Assembly (NCBI GenBank): GCA_964513465.1
Contig: CAZEMR010000001.1
Coordinates: 140,002-204,001, forward strand
Reading direction: 5' to 3'
From: CAZEMR01 sp964513465
GTDB lineage: Bacteria; Bacteroidota; Ignavibacteria; Kapaibacteriales; UBA2268
Length of the DNA: 64,000 nucleotides
Shown here: positions 34,992-43,447 of the stretch, piece by piece
Layout of the letters: each line of letters starts with the position of its first letter
Numbering within the stretch: position 1 is the stretch's first letter
Notes under the pieces: model-generated
Told to the model about the DNA's origin: nothing
Databases searched by the model: none
What the model saw: the letters and a program-made list of their open reading frames with translations, nothing else
Translations under genes and position numbers: made by a program

Positions 34992-37900
34992 ATGCACGAG
35001 GAATCCAGATCCAAAAGCGAACTGATCGCAGAGATCAAAGAACTGCGAAGGCAGCTCGAAGCAGCCAGCCCTGATAATATTAATATCGATACTCCGGAAG
35101 GTCTGGCCCCCGAAATAATGGATCAGGCCTTTACGCATATTTATAAGCAATCCAACGATGCGATACTTATTCTTAAAAATAATGTGGTAATTGATTGCAA
35201 TCACCGCACCCTCGAAATGTTCGGGATGAAGGACAAAAGCGAAGTTTACAGCAAAACCGCAATTGATTTTTCGCCAGAAAAGCAACCCGATGGTAGAAAT
35301 TCCATCGAGCTTGCCATGGAATATATTGAAATTATTCGTCGGGAAAAAAGCTATTCATTTGATTGGATTTTTATCGACAGCGAAGGCACTGAATTCCCCG
35401 CCAGAATGCAAATAAGCGTTTTGGACTCTAACGATGGCGCCGAATATCAGGTACTCACAATAAATAATCGTAGCCATGCAGTCGAGCAGGAACAGTTAAT
35501 CTCCTATTTTGAACATCTGGTCGACAGCTCATCAGATGCGATCATCGGAGTTGACATTGGCGGAGCGATCACAACATGGAACAGCGGCGCCCAAAGGATA
35601 TTCGATATTCCCCGCGAGCAGGCAATCGGAGTGGAAGCTTCGGAAATTTTCGCGCCTGAATACCAGCCGCAAATGAAACTGTTTGTCAAACGCGCTGCTG
35701 CCGGCGATTATATCGAAAATTGCGAGGCTGCAAAAGATATATCCGGACGCCGGGTCCATCTATCGGTATCCATATCGCCCGTAATGAGGAATTCGGTAGA
35801 CAAACAGGGAGTGGCCATAATTGCCCGGGATGTGACTTCGCAAAAAAAGTCCGAGAAAAAACTCCGCGAAAGCGAAAAGCGTTTCCGCATGCTGGTCGAA
35901 AACGCATTCGACGGAATATATCTTTTGCATCACAAGCGCTATGAATACATCAATCCGCGATTTTCGGAAATTACGGGTTACAGCTACCAGGAAGTAACCG
36001 ATCCTGATTTCGATTATAACCTGCTGCTGACCGACGAGAGCCGCGTAATGATGGAAAAACGCTATAAGGCGCGGATTAAGGACGAAGATATTCCCTCGCG
36101 CTACGAGCTGAAAATCCGGCACAAATCCGGCCGCGAAGTATATATAGATGTAACAACCGTATCAATTGCCAAACCCGGCGATGTATACGTGCTCGGTATT
36201 ATACGCGACGTCACCGACAGGGTGGCTGCAATGCAGGCGCTGGACAAAACGAACCGGCTATTCAGGATTGCCTTCCAGACCACCCCCGACGCGATTTCGA
36301 TCACAAGGCTGAGCGATGGAGTCTATGTCGATATAAATAAAGGCTTCGAAGAATTAAGCGGATATAAACGCGATGAAATCGTAGACAAATCCTCCCTCGA
36401 AATCAATATTTGGAATAATCCGGATGATCGCTGGAAAATGGCCGACCAGATCAAACAAAAGGGCAATGTCGTCAACTTCCAGGCCGAATTCAAAACAAAA
36501 ACCAGGATTATTATCGGACTGATGTCCGCCAATATAATCGAACTCGACGGAGTGCAGCATATACTTTCCATTACGCGCGACATCACCGACAAAATCCGCG
36601 CCGAAAAGCAGCTACGCCAGAGCGAGGAACGATTCCGGCTGATTACCGACAACATGAAGGACATGGTATGTATGCACAAACCCGATGGCGAATATATATA
36701 TTGCTCGCCATCGGTCTATGAAGTTCTCGGCTATAGCCCTACGGAATTAAAGAAGAAAAAAGTATTCGAACTAATCCATCCGGACGACCTCGGTAGCGAC
36801 TCTGAAATTTTTGCTGGCCATGATGGCACCATGCGCCGAAAAGAATTCCGGATTCGACGCAGCAATAGCGAATATATATGGGTGGAAATGCTCAGCCAGC
36901 CGATTTCCGACCCGATGACCGGAGATATGAGATTCATTGTTTCCTCGGCCCGCGATATCTCCGAAAGAATAGAAGCCGAAAAATTACTCCAGTACAGCGA
37001 AGAGCAATACCGGACGCTATTCGAGAAAATGCTCAACGGATTTGTCATAATGAATGTAATTTATGATGAAGTTGGAGCTCCGCAGGATTACAGATTTGTT
37101 AAAATTAACCAGGCAGTGACCGAGATAACCGGACTTAAAACCGAAGACATATTGGGCAAAAGGCTGCTCGAGATATTCCCCGAACTCGGCCACAACTGGC
37201 TGGAAATGCTCAAAAAAGTCGCAATTTCCGGCGAAGCCATCCGCGAGGAGAAATACAGCAAAATGCTGGACAAGCATTTCGAACTGGTCATGTTCGTCAG
37301 CCGCCAGGGCCAGCTCGGACTATTATTCTCCGATATTACGGAAAGAAAGCATTACGAAGAGCGAATTAAAAGCCTCAATAAAGACCTTGAGCAACGCGTA
37401 GCCGAGCGCACCAGACAAGTCGAAGACACTTTGCTCGAACTTGAGAACGAAAACGAAGAACGAAAACGAGCCCAGAACGAATTGATTAGCGTTAACGAAA
37501 AACTCGAGAAATCCCGGCGAAAAGTAATCGAAGAAGCAAACAAATTAATTGAAATAAACAGCAAATTATCCGAATCGGAACAATATCTGCTCGAAGCCAA
37601 TACTGCGAAAGATAAATTTTTTACAATAATCGCGCATGATCTGAAAAACCCACTGCAGGCGCTGCTTCTGACCGTCAATCTACTGCTGAGAAGCCATCGT
37701 ATGATGGACGAAGAGGAACTCGAAGGCAAAATATTCAGAGTATTCCATGCTTCCCGCTCTTTGGCCGATCTGCTCGATAATCTGCTTCAGTGGGCACGCT
37801 CCCAGACAGGCCGGATTGAATACAGCCCCGAACCGCTCGATCTGGAGGACGTATTCTCTCGTAATCATAACATCGTTTCCGATTTCGCCGAACGTAAGGA

Positions 37901-38282
37901 GATTAAGATGACAGTGCGCAACATCGGAGCTGCAAATGCCTATGCCGATTACAATTTATTGAATACAATCCTGCGGAATTTATTGACCAATGCTATCAAA
38001 TTTACCGAACAGGGCGGCCATGTAACACTGATGTCGCGCGAGAATGTCAAAACTGTTGAAATTAGCGTAACCGACAGCGGAAAAGGAATCGAGCCCGGGA
38101 TTATTGAGAAAATTTTTACCACTGACAAACATTACACTACTCCGGGCACATCCGACGAATCCGGCACCGGTCTGGGGCTTATACTCTGCCGCGAATTCGT
38201 CCGAATGCACGGCGGAGATCTCAAAATCGAATCGCGGCCGGGCGAGGGATCGCGTTTTTATTTTGAAATTCCAAAAGCCTGA
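34992..38282 (+). CDS. soluble multi-PAS sensor histidine kinase
   Basis: A 1096-residue kinase with no membrane helix. By eye there are six PAS-type units, roughly 38-160, 165-295, 297-413, 414-535, 537-660 and 662-785, several ending in the DIT/DVT pattern (for example IIRDVTDRVAA, SITRDITDKIRAEK). A coiled coil (about 790-870) leads to HisKA with His882 in FTIIAHDLKNPLQALLL, then HATPase with the N box LRNLLTNAIKFTEQ and G box GTGLGLILCREFV. No heme or FAD signature is clear. No response regulator is adjacent, so it is an orphan kinase. Confidence 0.94.
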   Translation: MHEESRSKSELIAEIKELRRQLEAASPDNINIDTPEGLAPEIMDQAFTHIYKQSNDAILILKNNVVIDCNHRTLEMFGMKDKSEVYSKTAIDFSPEKQPDGRNSIELAMEYIEIIRREKSYSFDWIFIDSEGTEFPARMQISVLDSNDGAEYQVLTINNRSHAVEQEQLISYFEHLVDSSSDAIIGVDIGGAITTWNSGAQRIFDIPREQAIGVEASEIFAPEYQPQMKLFVKRAAAGDYIENCEAAKDISGRRVHLSVSISPVMRNSVDKQGVAIIARDVTSQKKSEKKLRESEKRFRMLVENAFDGIYLLHHKRYEYINPRFSEITGYSYQEVTDPDFDYNLLLTDESRVMMEKRYKARIKDEDIPSRYELKIRHKSGREVYIDVTTVSIAKPGDVYVLGIIRDVTDRVAAMQALDKTNRLFRIAFQTTPDAISITRLSDGVYVDINKGFEELSGYKRDEIVDKSSLEINIWNNPDDRWKMADQIKQKGNVVNFQAEFKTKTRIIIGLMSANIIELDGVQHILSITRDITDKIRAEKQLRQSEERFRLITDNMKDMVCMHKPDGEYIYCSPSVYEVLGYSPTELKKKKVFELIHPDDLGSDSEIFAGHDGTMRRKEFRIRRSNSEYIWVEMLSQPISDPMTGDMRFIVSSARDISERIEAEKLLQYSEEQYRTLFEKMLNGFVIMNVIYDEVGAPQDYRFVKINQAVTEITGLKTEDILGKRLLEIFPELGHNWLEMLKKVAISGEAIREEKYSKMLDKHFELVMFVSRQGQLGLLFSDITERKHYEERIKSLNKDLEQRVAERTRQVEDTLLELENENEERKRAQNELISVNEKLEKSRRKVIEEANKLIEINSKLSESEQYLLEANTAKDKFFTIIAHDLKNPLQALLLTVNLLLRSHRMMDEEELEGKIFRVFHASRSLADLLDNLLQWARSQTGRIEYSPEPLDLEDVFSRNHNIVSDFAERKEIKMTVRNIGAANAYADYNLLNTILRNLLTNAIKFTEQGGHVTLMSRENVKTVEISVTDSGKGIEPGIIEKIFTTDKHYTTPGTSDESGTGLGLILCREFVRMHGGDLKIESRPGEGSRFYFEIPKA

Positions 38283-38284
38283 AT

Positions 38285-38557
38285 ATGAACGAAAAGGAAA
38301 TTTTGAAGAAATTCAAAACAATCCCAGGCGTTGGCAAATCAATTGCCGCTGATCTGTGGGAGATGGGCTATCGGAATATCGACGAGTTGCGCAATGAGAA
38401 CCCGGACGAAATGTACCGCCGGCTCTGCGATTTGCGGGGTATGCACCTCGATCGGTGTATGCAATATGTCTTCAGATGCGCCGTTTATTATGTCTCAAAC
38501 ACCGATCATGATCCCGAGCTCCTGAAATGGTGGAACTGGAAAAACCGCCCATTGTAA
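38285..38557 (+). CDS. Cdd1-family helix-hairpin-helix protein
   Basis: A 90-residue protein of the pathogenicity-locus Cdd1 family. It opens with a helix-hairpin-helix, FKTIPGVGKSIAADLWEMGY, and continues with the family pattern LRGMHLDRCMQYVFRCAVYY and LLKWWNWKN near the end. Function is unsettled; the HhH suggests nucleic acid binding. The start follows the kinase stop by 2 bp. Its end overlaps the ribosome-site region of the next gene, whose ATG is 27 bp downstream. Confidence 0.85.
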   Translation: MNEKEILKKFKTIPGVGKSIAADLWEMGYRNIDELRNENPDEMYRRLCDLRGMHLDRCMQYVFRCAVYYVSNTDHDPELLKWWNWKNRPL

Positions 38558-38583
38558 TTATATATTATCACAAGGAGAAAAAC

Positions 38584-38820
38584 ATGGCCACACCCGAAAT
38601 GCCTCAGAAATCGCCTTTCCCGATCGAACTCAAACCAGGCAAATATTATTGGTGCGCCTGCGGCATATCCAAAAATCAGCCTTTCTGCGATGGCAGCCAC
38701 AAAGGCACCGAATTCGTCCCGGTCGAACTTGAGGTTACCGAGCCCAAAAAAGTTTACTTATGCGGTTGCAAGCAAACCAACACCCCGGGCTTCTGCGACG
38801 GCAGCCATAAGAATCTGTAA
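38584..38820 (+). CDS. CDGSH iron-sulfur domain protein
   Basis: A 78-residue protein with two CDGSH-type 2Fe-2S sites: CACGISKNQPFCDGSH (about 23-38) and CGCKQTNTPGFCDGSH (about 60-75), each with three Cys and one His ligand. The start is set by AAGGAG 7 bases before ATG 38584; an earlier in-frame ATG would add a hydrophobic stretch. The doubled motif in one small protein is a known bacterial form. It probably works as an electron or cluster carrier in the cytosol. Confidence 0.93.
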   Translation: MATPEMPQKSPFPIELKPGKYYWCACGISKNQPFCDGSHKGTEFVPVELEVTEPKKVYLCGCKQTNTPGFCDGSHKNL

Positions 38821-38842
38821 GTAAAAAGTAATTAAAAAACTA

Positions 38843-38878
38843 AGGGCTGTCCGATTCGATCAGGCAGCCCTCTTTTTT
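38843..38878. terminator. bidirectional terminator between CDGSH gene and ftcD
   Basis: AGGGCTGTCCGAT and ATCAGGCAGCCCT pair with one mismatch and one wobble around TCG. On the plus strand CTTTTTT follows; on the minus strand TAGTTTTTTAATT follows. It serves both convergent genes. Confidence 0.9.
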
Positions 38879-38892
38879 ATATAAAGTCCGGA

Positions 38893-40509
38893 TTATCTAT
38901 TAGATAAAATTTCAAGAGCTTCTTTCATCTTTTCTTCGGCGCGGCGGACGATTACCTCGACTTCTTCGAGTTTAGCTTTTTTGAATTCTTCGTCCTTGAT
39001 GCCGGGCAGATTGATCAGAACATTTTTATATGCGCCCCAGATACCCATTTCGAGCGCGCGTGCGCCTACTTCGACGTCCGACTTCGACGCCGGATTGCCA
39101 TAGCGGGCGATTTCGAGCATATAATCCCATGCCGAATCGCCGCGCTTCATCGTTGCGATCGGCACGTCGATGGCTTTCTTCAAGCCTTCCTGCATTCTTT
39201 GCTGGCGGTAAGCTTTTTCCTCGTCGGTGCCCTTTGGTAATTTCAGGGCGTCCATATAATCGCTGAATGCATTAGTATCCTCATCGATCATCGGAATCAG
39301 GCTCTGCGTCGCTTTATTGAGCGGAGGCAGTATCTCGCGGATTTTCTCGTCGAGATGTTCGAATTTGCGAACGCCGTAGGTAAGCTGGGCGACCATGGTG
39401 CCAAGCCCCACGCCGATAGCTGCAATTGCCGCAGATGCCGATCCGCCGCCGGGCGCAGAGCTTCGAGAGGCGACTTCTTCAATAAATCCGCGGACTGTCA
39501 TGCTGGCCAGAGGTTCTTCGCGGTCTTCCTCGATCATATATTCGATGATTTTCTTTTTAGGATCGAATTTATTTATCGAATTAAGGCCCATGCGGTCGAT
39601 TACCAGTTTGATTTTCTGGTCTTCGTCCATTATAAATAAATTCTCTTTTTCGATATAATATTCCGCGGCCATGAGAATCGGCTCTAACGGCACAAGACCA
39701 ATGATCTCCGAGCCGGCAATGCCGACGTTAAGCTTATCGGCGTCCTTTTTGCATTCCTCGAACGCGACATGCAGGGGAGTGACTTTATAATTCATCAGAT
39801 TCATCGTTATCTGCGCAAGGTTGTATTCATCCACATGCCAGCCCATGGCCTGAACTTCCTTCAGGCGGCCGGGCTTATCCGGACCGCGGCCTGTTTCGCG
39901 GATATTGAATGCTATGCGATTCGCCTGATTATAAGTCGCAAGCAAATTGATGTTATATGCAATCAGGAAGAAGCGAGCGCCGGTGGCGGTAGCTCCCCAT
40001 TTGGGACGGAATTCCGCGGGACCGAAATCGGGCTTCCATTTCGGGTCTTTCAGCTTTTCGGCCATACCTTCGTATTCACCTTTGCGAATGTCGGGCATTT
40101 TTTTGCGGTAGTCCTGCTCGGACGCCTCTTCGTATAAAAATACGGGAACGTCGAGTTCCTCGGCAAGTCGCTTACCGAATTTCTTCGAAATTTCCACGCA
40201 ATCCTCCATCGTTACGTCCGATATCGGAATAAACGGGCAGACGTCCATCGCGCCCATGCGGGCATGCTCTCCGGTGTGATGGCGCATGTCGATCAGTTCA
40301 TGAGCGGCTTTGGCGGCGTTCAGCGCGCCCTCGATCACCGAATCGGGATCGCCGACGAATGTATATACTGTGCGGTTGGTCGATTTGCCGGGATCGACGT
40401 CCAGCAGCTGGCAGCCGTCGGTCTGCGAAATTGCATCGGCAATCGCTCTGATAGTTTCTTCGTTTCGCCCTTCGGAAAAATTAGGTACGCATTCGACTAA
40501 TTTTCTCAT
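38893..40509 (-). CDS. ftcD: Bifunctional glutamate formimidoyltransferase/cyclodeaminase
   Basis: Fusion enzyme of 538 residues, close to vertebrate FTCD in length. The N-terminal half starts MRKLVECVPNFSEGRNEETI and has the folate/transferase motifs MRHHTGEHARMGAMDVCPFI (about 75-95). The C-terminal cyclodeaminase half has SSAPGGGSASAAIAAIGVGL near 352-371. It transfers formimino to tetrahydrofolate and releases ammonia. Hut genes for histidine breakdown are not nearby, so whether the donor is formiminoglutamate or formiminoglycine is open. Confidence 0.93.
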   Translation of the reverse strand: MRKLVECVPNFSEGRNEETIRAIADAISQTDGCQLLDVDPGKSTNRTVYTFVGDPDSVIEGALNAAKAAHELIDMRHHTGEHARMGAMDVCPFIPISDVTMEDCVEISKKFGKRLAEELDVPVFLYEEASEQDYRKKMPDIRKGEYEGMAEKLKDPKWKPDFGPAEFRPKWGATATGARFFLIAYNINLLATYNQANRIAFNIRETGRGPDKPGRLKEVQAMGWHVDEYNLAQITMNLMNYKVTPLHVAFEECKKDADKLNVGIAGSEIIGLVPLEPILMAAEYYIEKENLFIMDEDQKIKLVIDRMGLNSINKFDPKKKIIEYMIEEDREEPLASMTVRGFIEEVASRSSAPGGGSASAAIAAIGVGLGTMVAQLTYGVRKFEHLDEKIREILPPLNKATQSLIPMIDEDTNAFSDYMDALKLPKGTDEEKAYRQQRMQEGLKKAIDVPIATMKRGDSAWDYMLEIARYGNPASKSDVEVGARALEMGIWGAYKNVLINLPGIKDEEFKKAKLEEVEVIVRRAEEKMKEALEILSNR

Positions 40510-40557
40510 CTGATTTCCATATTAATAATTCAACAAAATATTGATCCGGTTTTATCA

Positions 40558-41151
40558 TTAATCTTTTAATTTATATACTTTCAAACGGGTTACGTTTTCA
40601 ATCCAGCGCGAAGTGGATTTATCCTGGGGGAATATTATCGAGATTTTACCGAATATTCTTTCTTTTTCGGGTTTCGGAATAGATTCGAGCTGGAGGAATA
40701 TCCTGCGCATGATCGCCTCGCCAAATTCGCGGCCCACTGCGTCGAGATCGACCGTACCCTTTGGCTTTCCTTTGACGTCATAGACTTTGACTGTGTCGCC
40801 GATTGAGCCGGTCAGTTCGTCGAATATCAGCACCGGCGGGATGATTGTAATTGCCGGATCGGTCTCCGCGCCAGAGAAAACGATCGTATCGGCGGGGGAT
40901 TCGGCAATGATGAAGATATCCCGTCTGTCCGGCGCGCCCGCATATTTATTAATTATATCCTTAATTTCGAATGAGTTATACTTCCCAACGGACTTTTTAT
41001 TCCTCAGGTAGAACTGGGTGGATGAATAATTCATTTCGGTTGCAAATTTTGCAGGGTTAACTTCAATATCGGCAACGAGTTCGAATTTATTATCCCTGGC
41101 AGCTGTTGATAAGGGCATAATAAGAAATAAAATTATAAGTAATCGTCTCAT
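40558..41151 (-). CDS. secreted protein of unknown function
   Basis: A 197-residue protein with a signal peptide, MRRLLIILFLIMPLSTAAR. I do not recognise a family. The mature part is about 178 residues, and mostly beta-strand-like with charged surfaces. Features include FELVADIEVNPAKFATEMNY near the start, DTVKVYDVKGKPKGTVDLDA near the middle and FGKISIIFPQDKSTSRWIEN near the end. It is encoded on the minus strand after ftcD and may share a transcript, but the gap of 48 bp is its only link. Confidence 0.7.
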   Translation of the reverse strand: MRRLLIILFLIMPLSTAARDNKFELVADIEVNPAKFATEMNYSSTQFYLRNKKSVGKYNSFEIKDIINKYAGAPDRRDIFIIAESPADTIVFSGAETDPAITIIPPVLIFDELTGSIGDTVKVYDVKGKPKGTVDLDAVGREFGEAIMRRIFLQLESIPKPEKERIFGKISIIFPQDKSTSRWIENVTRLKVYKLKD

Positions 41152-41349
41152 AGAATATGCTATCCGAAGTTATAAGAAAACACAAAATTAATAATTTTTT
41201 CGGCGCTATGCGCTAATCAGATAATTCACGAATGTGGCGAATTTGTATTATTAAGCAAAATAAAATGTTTTGACTAATTGCAAAAATCCGCTAAGTTGCA
41301 AATTCGGAATGATTAAAAATATAAATAAAACTCAAATGGGGTTCCAAAT

Positions 41350-41709
41350 ATGCAAAGAATTATGCTTAAGTCAAAATTGCATCAGGCTCGGATAACCCGT
41401 TCCGATCTGTATTACGAGGGCAGCCTGACAATTGACGCAGAGCTTATGGAAAAAGCCGACATCAAGGATTACGAGCAAGTATATGTATATAATATAAATA
41501 CCGGCGATCGGTTCGAAACCTATGCCATCCCCGGGCCGCGCGGCAAACGCACGATCGGACTGAACGGCGCAGCCGCCCGCAAAGGCCACGTCGGCGACCG
41601 CATCATTATTGTGACTTATGCAAGTATAGACGAAAAAGAGCTTCTAAATTATAAACCCACTGTAGTGCTGCTCGATAGCGAAAATGAAATCAAAGAAGAA
41701 GTTGAATAA
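41350..41709 (+). CDS. panD: Aspartate 1-decarboxylase
   Basis: Makes beta-alanine for pantothenate. The 119-residue proenzyme cleaves itself between Gly24 and Ser25 in DLYYEGSLTID to form the pyruvoyl group on Ser25. It aligns with the E. coli enzyme by position, which confirms the ATG. LNGAAARKGHVGDRIIIVTY near 71-90 is the conserved core. It opens a short operon, with a 198-bp divergent gap upstream, and no panB or panC nearby. Confidence 0.97.
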   Translation: MQRIMLKSKLHQARITRSDLYYEGSLTIDAELMEKADIKDYEQVYVYNINTGDRFETYAIPGPRGKRTIGLNGAAARKGHVGDRIIIVTYASIDEKELLNYKPTVVLLDSENEIKEEVE

Positions 41710-41728
41710 TCTTTTAATTATATAAATT

Positions 41729-42481
41729 ATGAATAAGATAGCAATCGTAATTCTTGCCGCAGGCAAAGGCAAGCGAATGAAAAATCCCAATTTGCCGAAA
41801 GTATTAGTCCCGCTAAAAGATAAGCCGCTCGTTGGGCATGTGCTCGATACCGCTTTCCGGCTCGATCCGGAAAAAATCGTCCTCATAATCGGACACCTGA
41901 AGGAAACAGTGATCGACTACGTCAAGGGCATGCGCAGCGACCTAATGGAATACGCAGTGCAGGAGCATCAGCTCGGCACCGGCCATGCAGTCGCCCAGGC
42001 CGAACCAAAGCTCGAAGGCTTCGATGGGGATGTGCTTATTCTCTGCGGCGATGTGCCACTGCTCAGGGAATCGACCCTGCGCAAATTCATCGATAGCCAC
42101 CGCGAAGCCGATGCGGATGTATCGGTGCTCACGGCCGATGCTCCCGACCCGACGGGATATGGCCGGATAGTCCGCGATAGCGATGGAGATTTCCTTCGCA
42201 TAGTCGAGGAAAAGGACGCCTCGGCGGAAGAGAAGAAAATCACCGAATTCAACAGCGGCGTTTATTTCGTTAAGGCTGAATTATTATTCAGCGCCCTCCG
42301 CGAAGTTGGCAACGAAAACGCCCAGGGCGAGTATTATCTGACCGATATAATCGGCATAGCCCGCGATCGGGGCAAACGCGCCGCGGCATTCAAGCTGGCC
42401 GATTTCGACGAGCTGCAGGGCGTCAATTCGCCTGAGGATCTCGAGCGGGTCGCACAGAAATACGAAGAAATTTATGAATAA
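41729..42481 (+). CDS. GlmU-type nucleotidyltransferase, uridylyltransferase domain only
   Basis: A 250-residue nucleotidyltransferase. It has the pyrophosphorylase loop ILAAGKGKRMKNPNLPKVLV (about 8-27), the GlmU-type EHQLGTGHAVAQAE (about 80-93) and LCGDVPLLRESTLRKFIDS, GYGRIVRDSDGDFLRIVEEK near 140-159, and NSGVYFVKA. These fit UDP-N-acetylglucosamine pyrophosphorylase. The left-handed beta-helix acetyltransferase of full GlmU is absent, so acetylation must come from another protein; such short forms are known in Bacteroidota. The exact sugar substrate is not proven. Confidence 0.85.
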   Translation: MNKIAIVILAAGKGKRMKNPNLPKVLVPLKDKPLVGHVLDTAFRLDPEKIVLIIGHLKETVIDYVKGMRSDLMEYAVQEHQLGTGHAVAQAEPKLEGFDGDVLILCGDVPLLRESTLRKFIDSHREADADVSVLTADAPDPTGYGRIVRDSDGDFLRIVEEKDASAEEKKITEFNSGVYFVKAELLFSALREVGNENAQGEYYLTDIIGIARDRGKRAAAFKLADFDELQGVNSPEDLERVAQKYEEIYE

Positions 42482-42989
42482 TCTTATATATATATTCTCA
42501 GGAATTTTAATTGCGGTCGTGCTGAACGGCTGCTCGGGAGATGCCTCGAAAAGCGGCAGGGATTTCGATTTCGTGCTTCGCTATGGCGTCGGCGGCGGCA
42601 ATGTGGTCAATACATTCGATGATACATATACCAGGGATATGATAGTCGAAGAGGACACCACAATCCATTTCGAACTAAGCGACTCCGAAATTAGCGATAT
42701 CCGCCAAATGATGGAGGATATTGATATAATGGATTATCCCGAAGTATTCGATCCGCCGTATTCCGACAGCTCGGAAACCGGCCCCGGCGGCACGATGATG
42801 CCATATAAAATTTATGAACTGAAAATAAAAATGGGCGATCGTACAAAAGAAATAATCTGGCACGCATCGCACGATACCATTGCCACCAAAGCTGTTAAAC
42901 TCAGGAATGTTTTACTTCAAATAATCAAATTAATTCACAATAAACCCGAAATCAAATCGCTGCCCGAACCGAAGGGCGCATATTTATAA
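42474..42989 (+). CDS. hypothetical lipoprotein
   Basis: A 171-residue protein beginning with a membrane segment (about 4-19) that ends in VVLNGCSGDAS, a plausible lipobox. I do not recognise the family. The mature part has FDFVLRYGVGGGNVVNTFDD near 30-50 and a long predicted helix/strand mix afterwards, ending KSLPEPKGAYL. The gene overlaps the end of the nucleotidyltransferase by 8 bp, so it is translationally coupled to it. Confidence 0.68.
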   Translation: MNNLIYIFSGILIAVVLNGCSGDASKSGRDFDFVLRYGVGGGNVVNTFDDTYTRDMIVEEDTTIHFELSDSEISDIRQMMEDIDIMDYPEVFDPPYSDSSETGPGGTMMPYKIYELKIKMGDRTKEIIWHASHDTIATKAVKLRNVLLQIIKLIHNKPEIKSLPEPKGAYL

Positions 42990-43019
42990 ATCGACCGAAT
43001 AATCATGGAGAATGAATCA

Positions 43020-43424
43020 ATGCTAAAAGGAATCAATCACATAGGAATAGCCGTTAAGGATCTGGACGCAAGCATCGAAATTTTCAAAAAAATATTCAAT
43101 TTCGAAGATATCCACCGCGAAAAAGTCGATCAGCAGAAAGTCGAAGTCGGCTCGTTCAAAGTCGGCGAAGTTCTGATCGAACTCACCTCGCCGACCGCCG
43201 AGGACTCGCCGATCGCCAAATTTATCGAAAAGCGCGGCGAGGGAATCCACCACATCGCATTCGAAAGCGACGGCATCGACATCGAGCTCGAGCGCCTATC
43301 GGCCGAGGGCATTAAATTAATCAACGAGCAGCCCGTGCCCGGCGCACACGATATGCTTATATCATTCCTCCATCCGAAATCGACAAACAGCGTTCTGATG
43401 GAAATCTGTCAGCCAAAGAAATAA
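43020..43424 (+). CDS. mce: Methylmalonyl-CoA epimerase
   Basis: Racemizes methylmalonyl-CoA between the forms made by propionyl-CoA carboxylase and used by methylmalonyl-CoA mutase. A glyoxalase-fold protein of 134 residues: INHIGIAVKDLDASIEIFKK at the start, ELTSPTAEDSPIAKFIEKRG near 57-76, GEGIHHIAFESDGIDIEL and metal-ligand residues in HPKSTNSVLMEICQ. The start at 43020 is favoured by GGAG 9 bases upstream. Mutase genes are not visible in the window. Confidence 0.9.
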   Translation: MLKGINHIGIAVKDLDASIEIFKKIFNFEDIHREKVDQQKVEVGSFKVGEVLIELTSPTAEDSPIAKFIEKRGEGIHHIAFESDGIDIELERLSAEGIKLINEQPVPGAHDMLISFLHPKSTNSVLMEICQPKK

Positions 43425-43447
43425 TCATCATTAAACATAGAGGAAAT

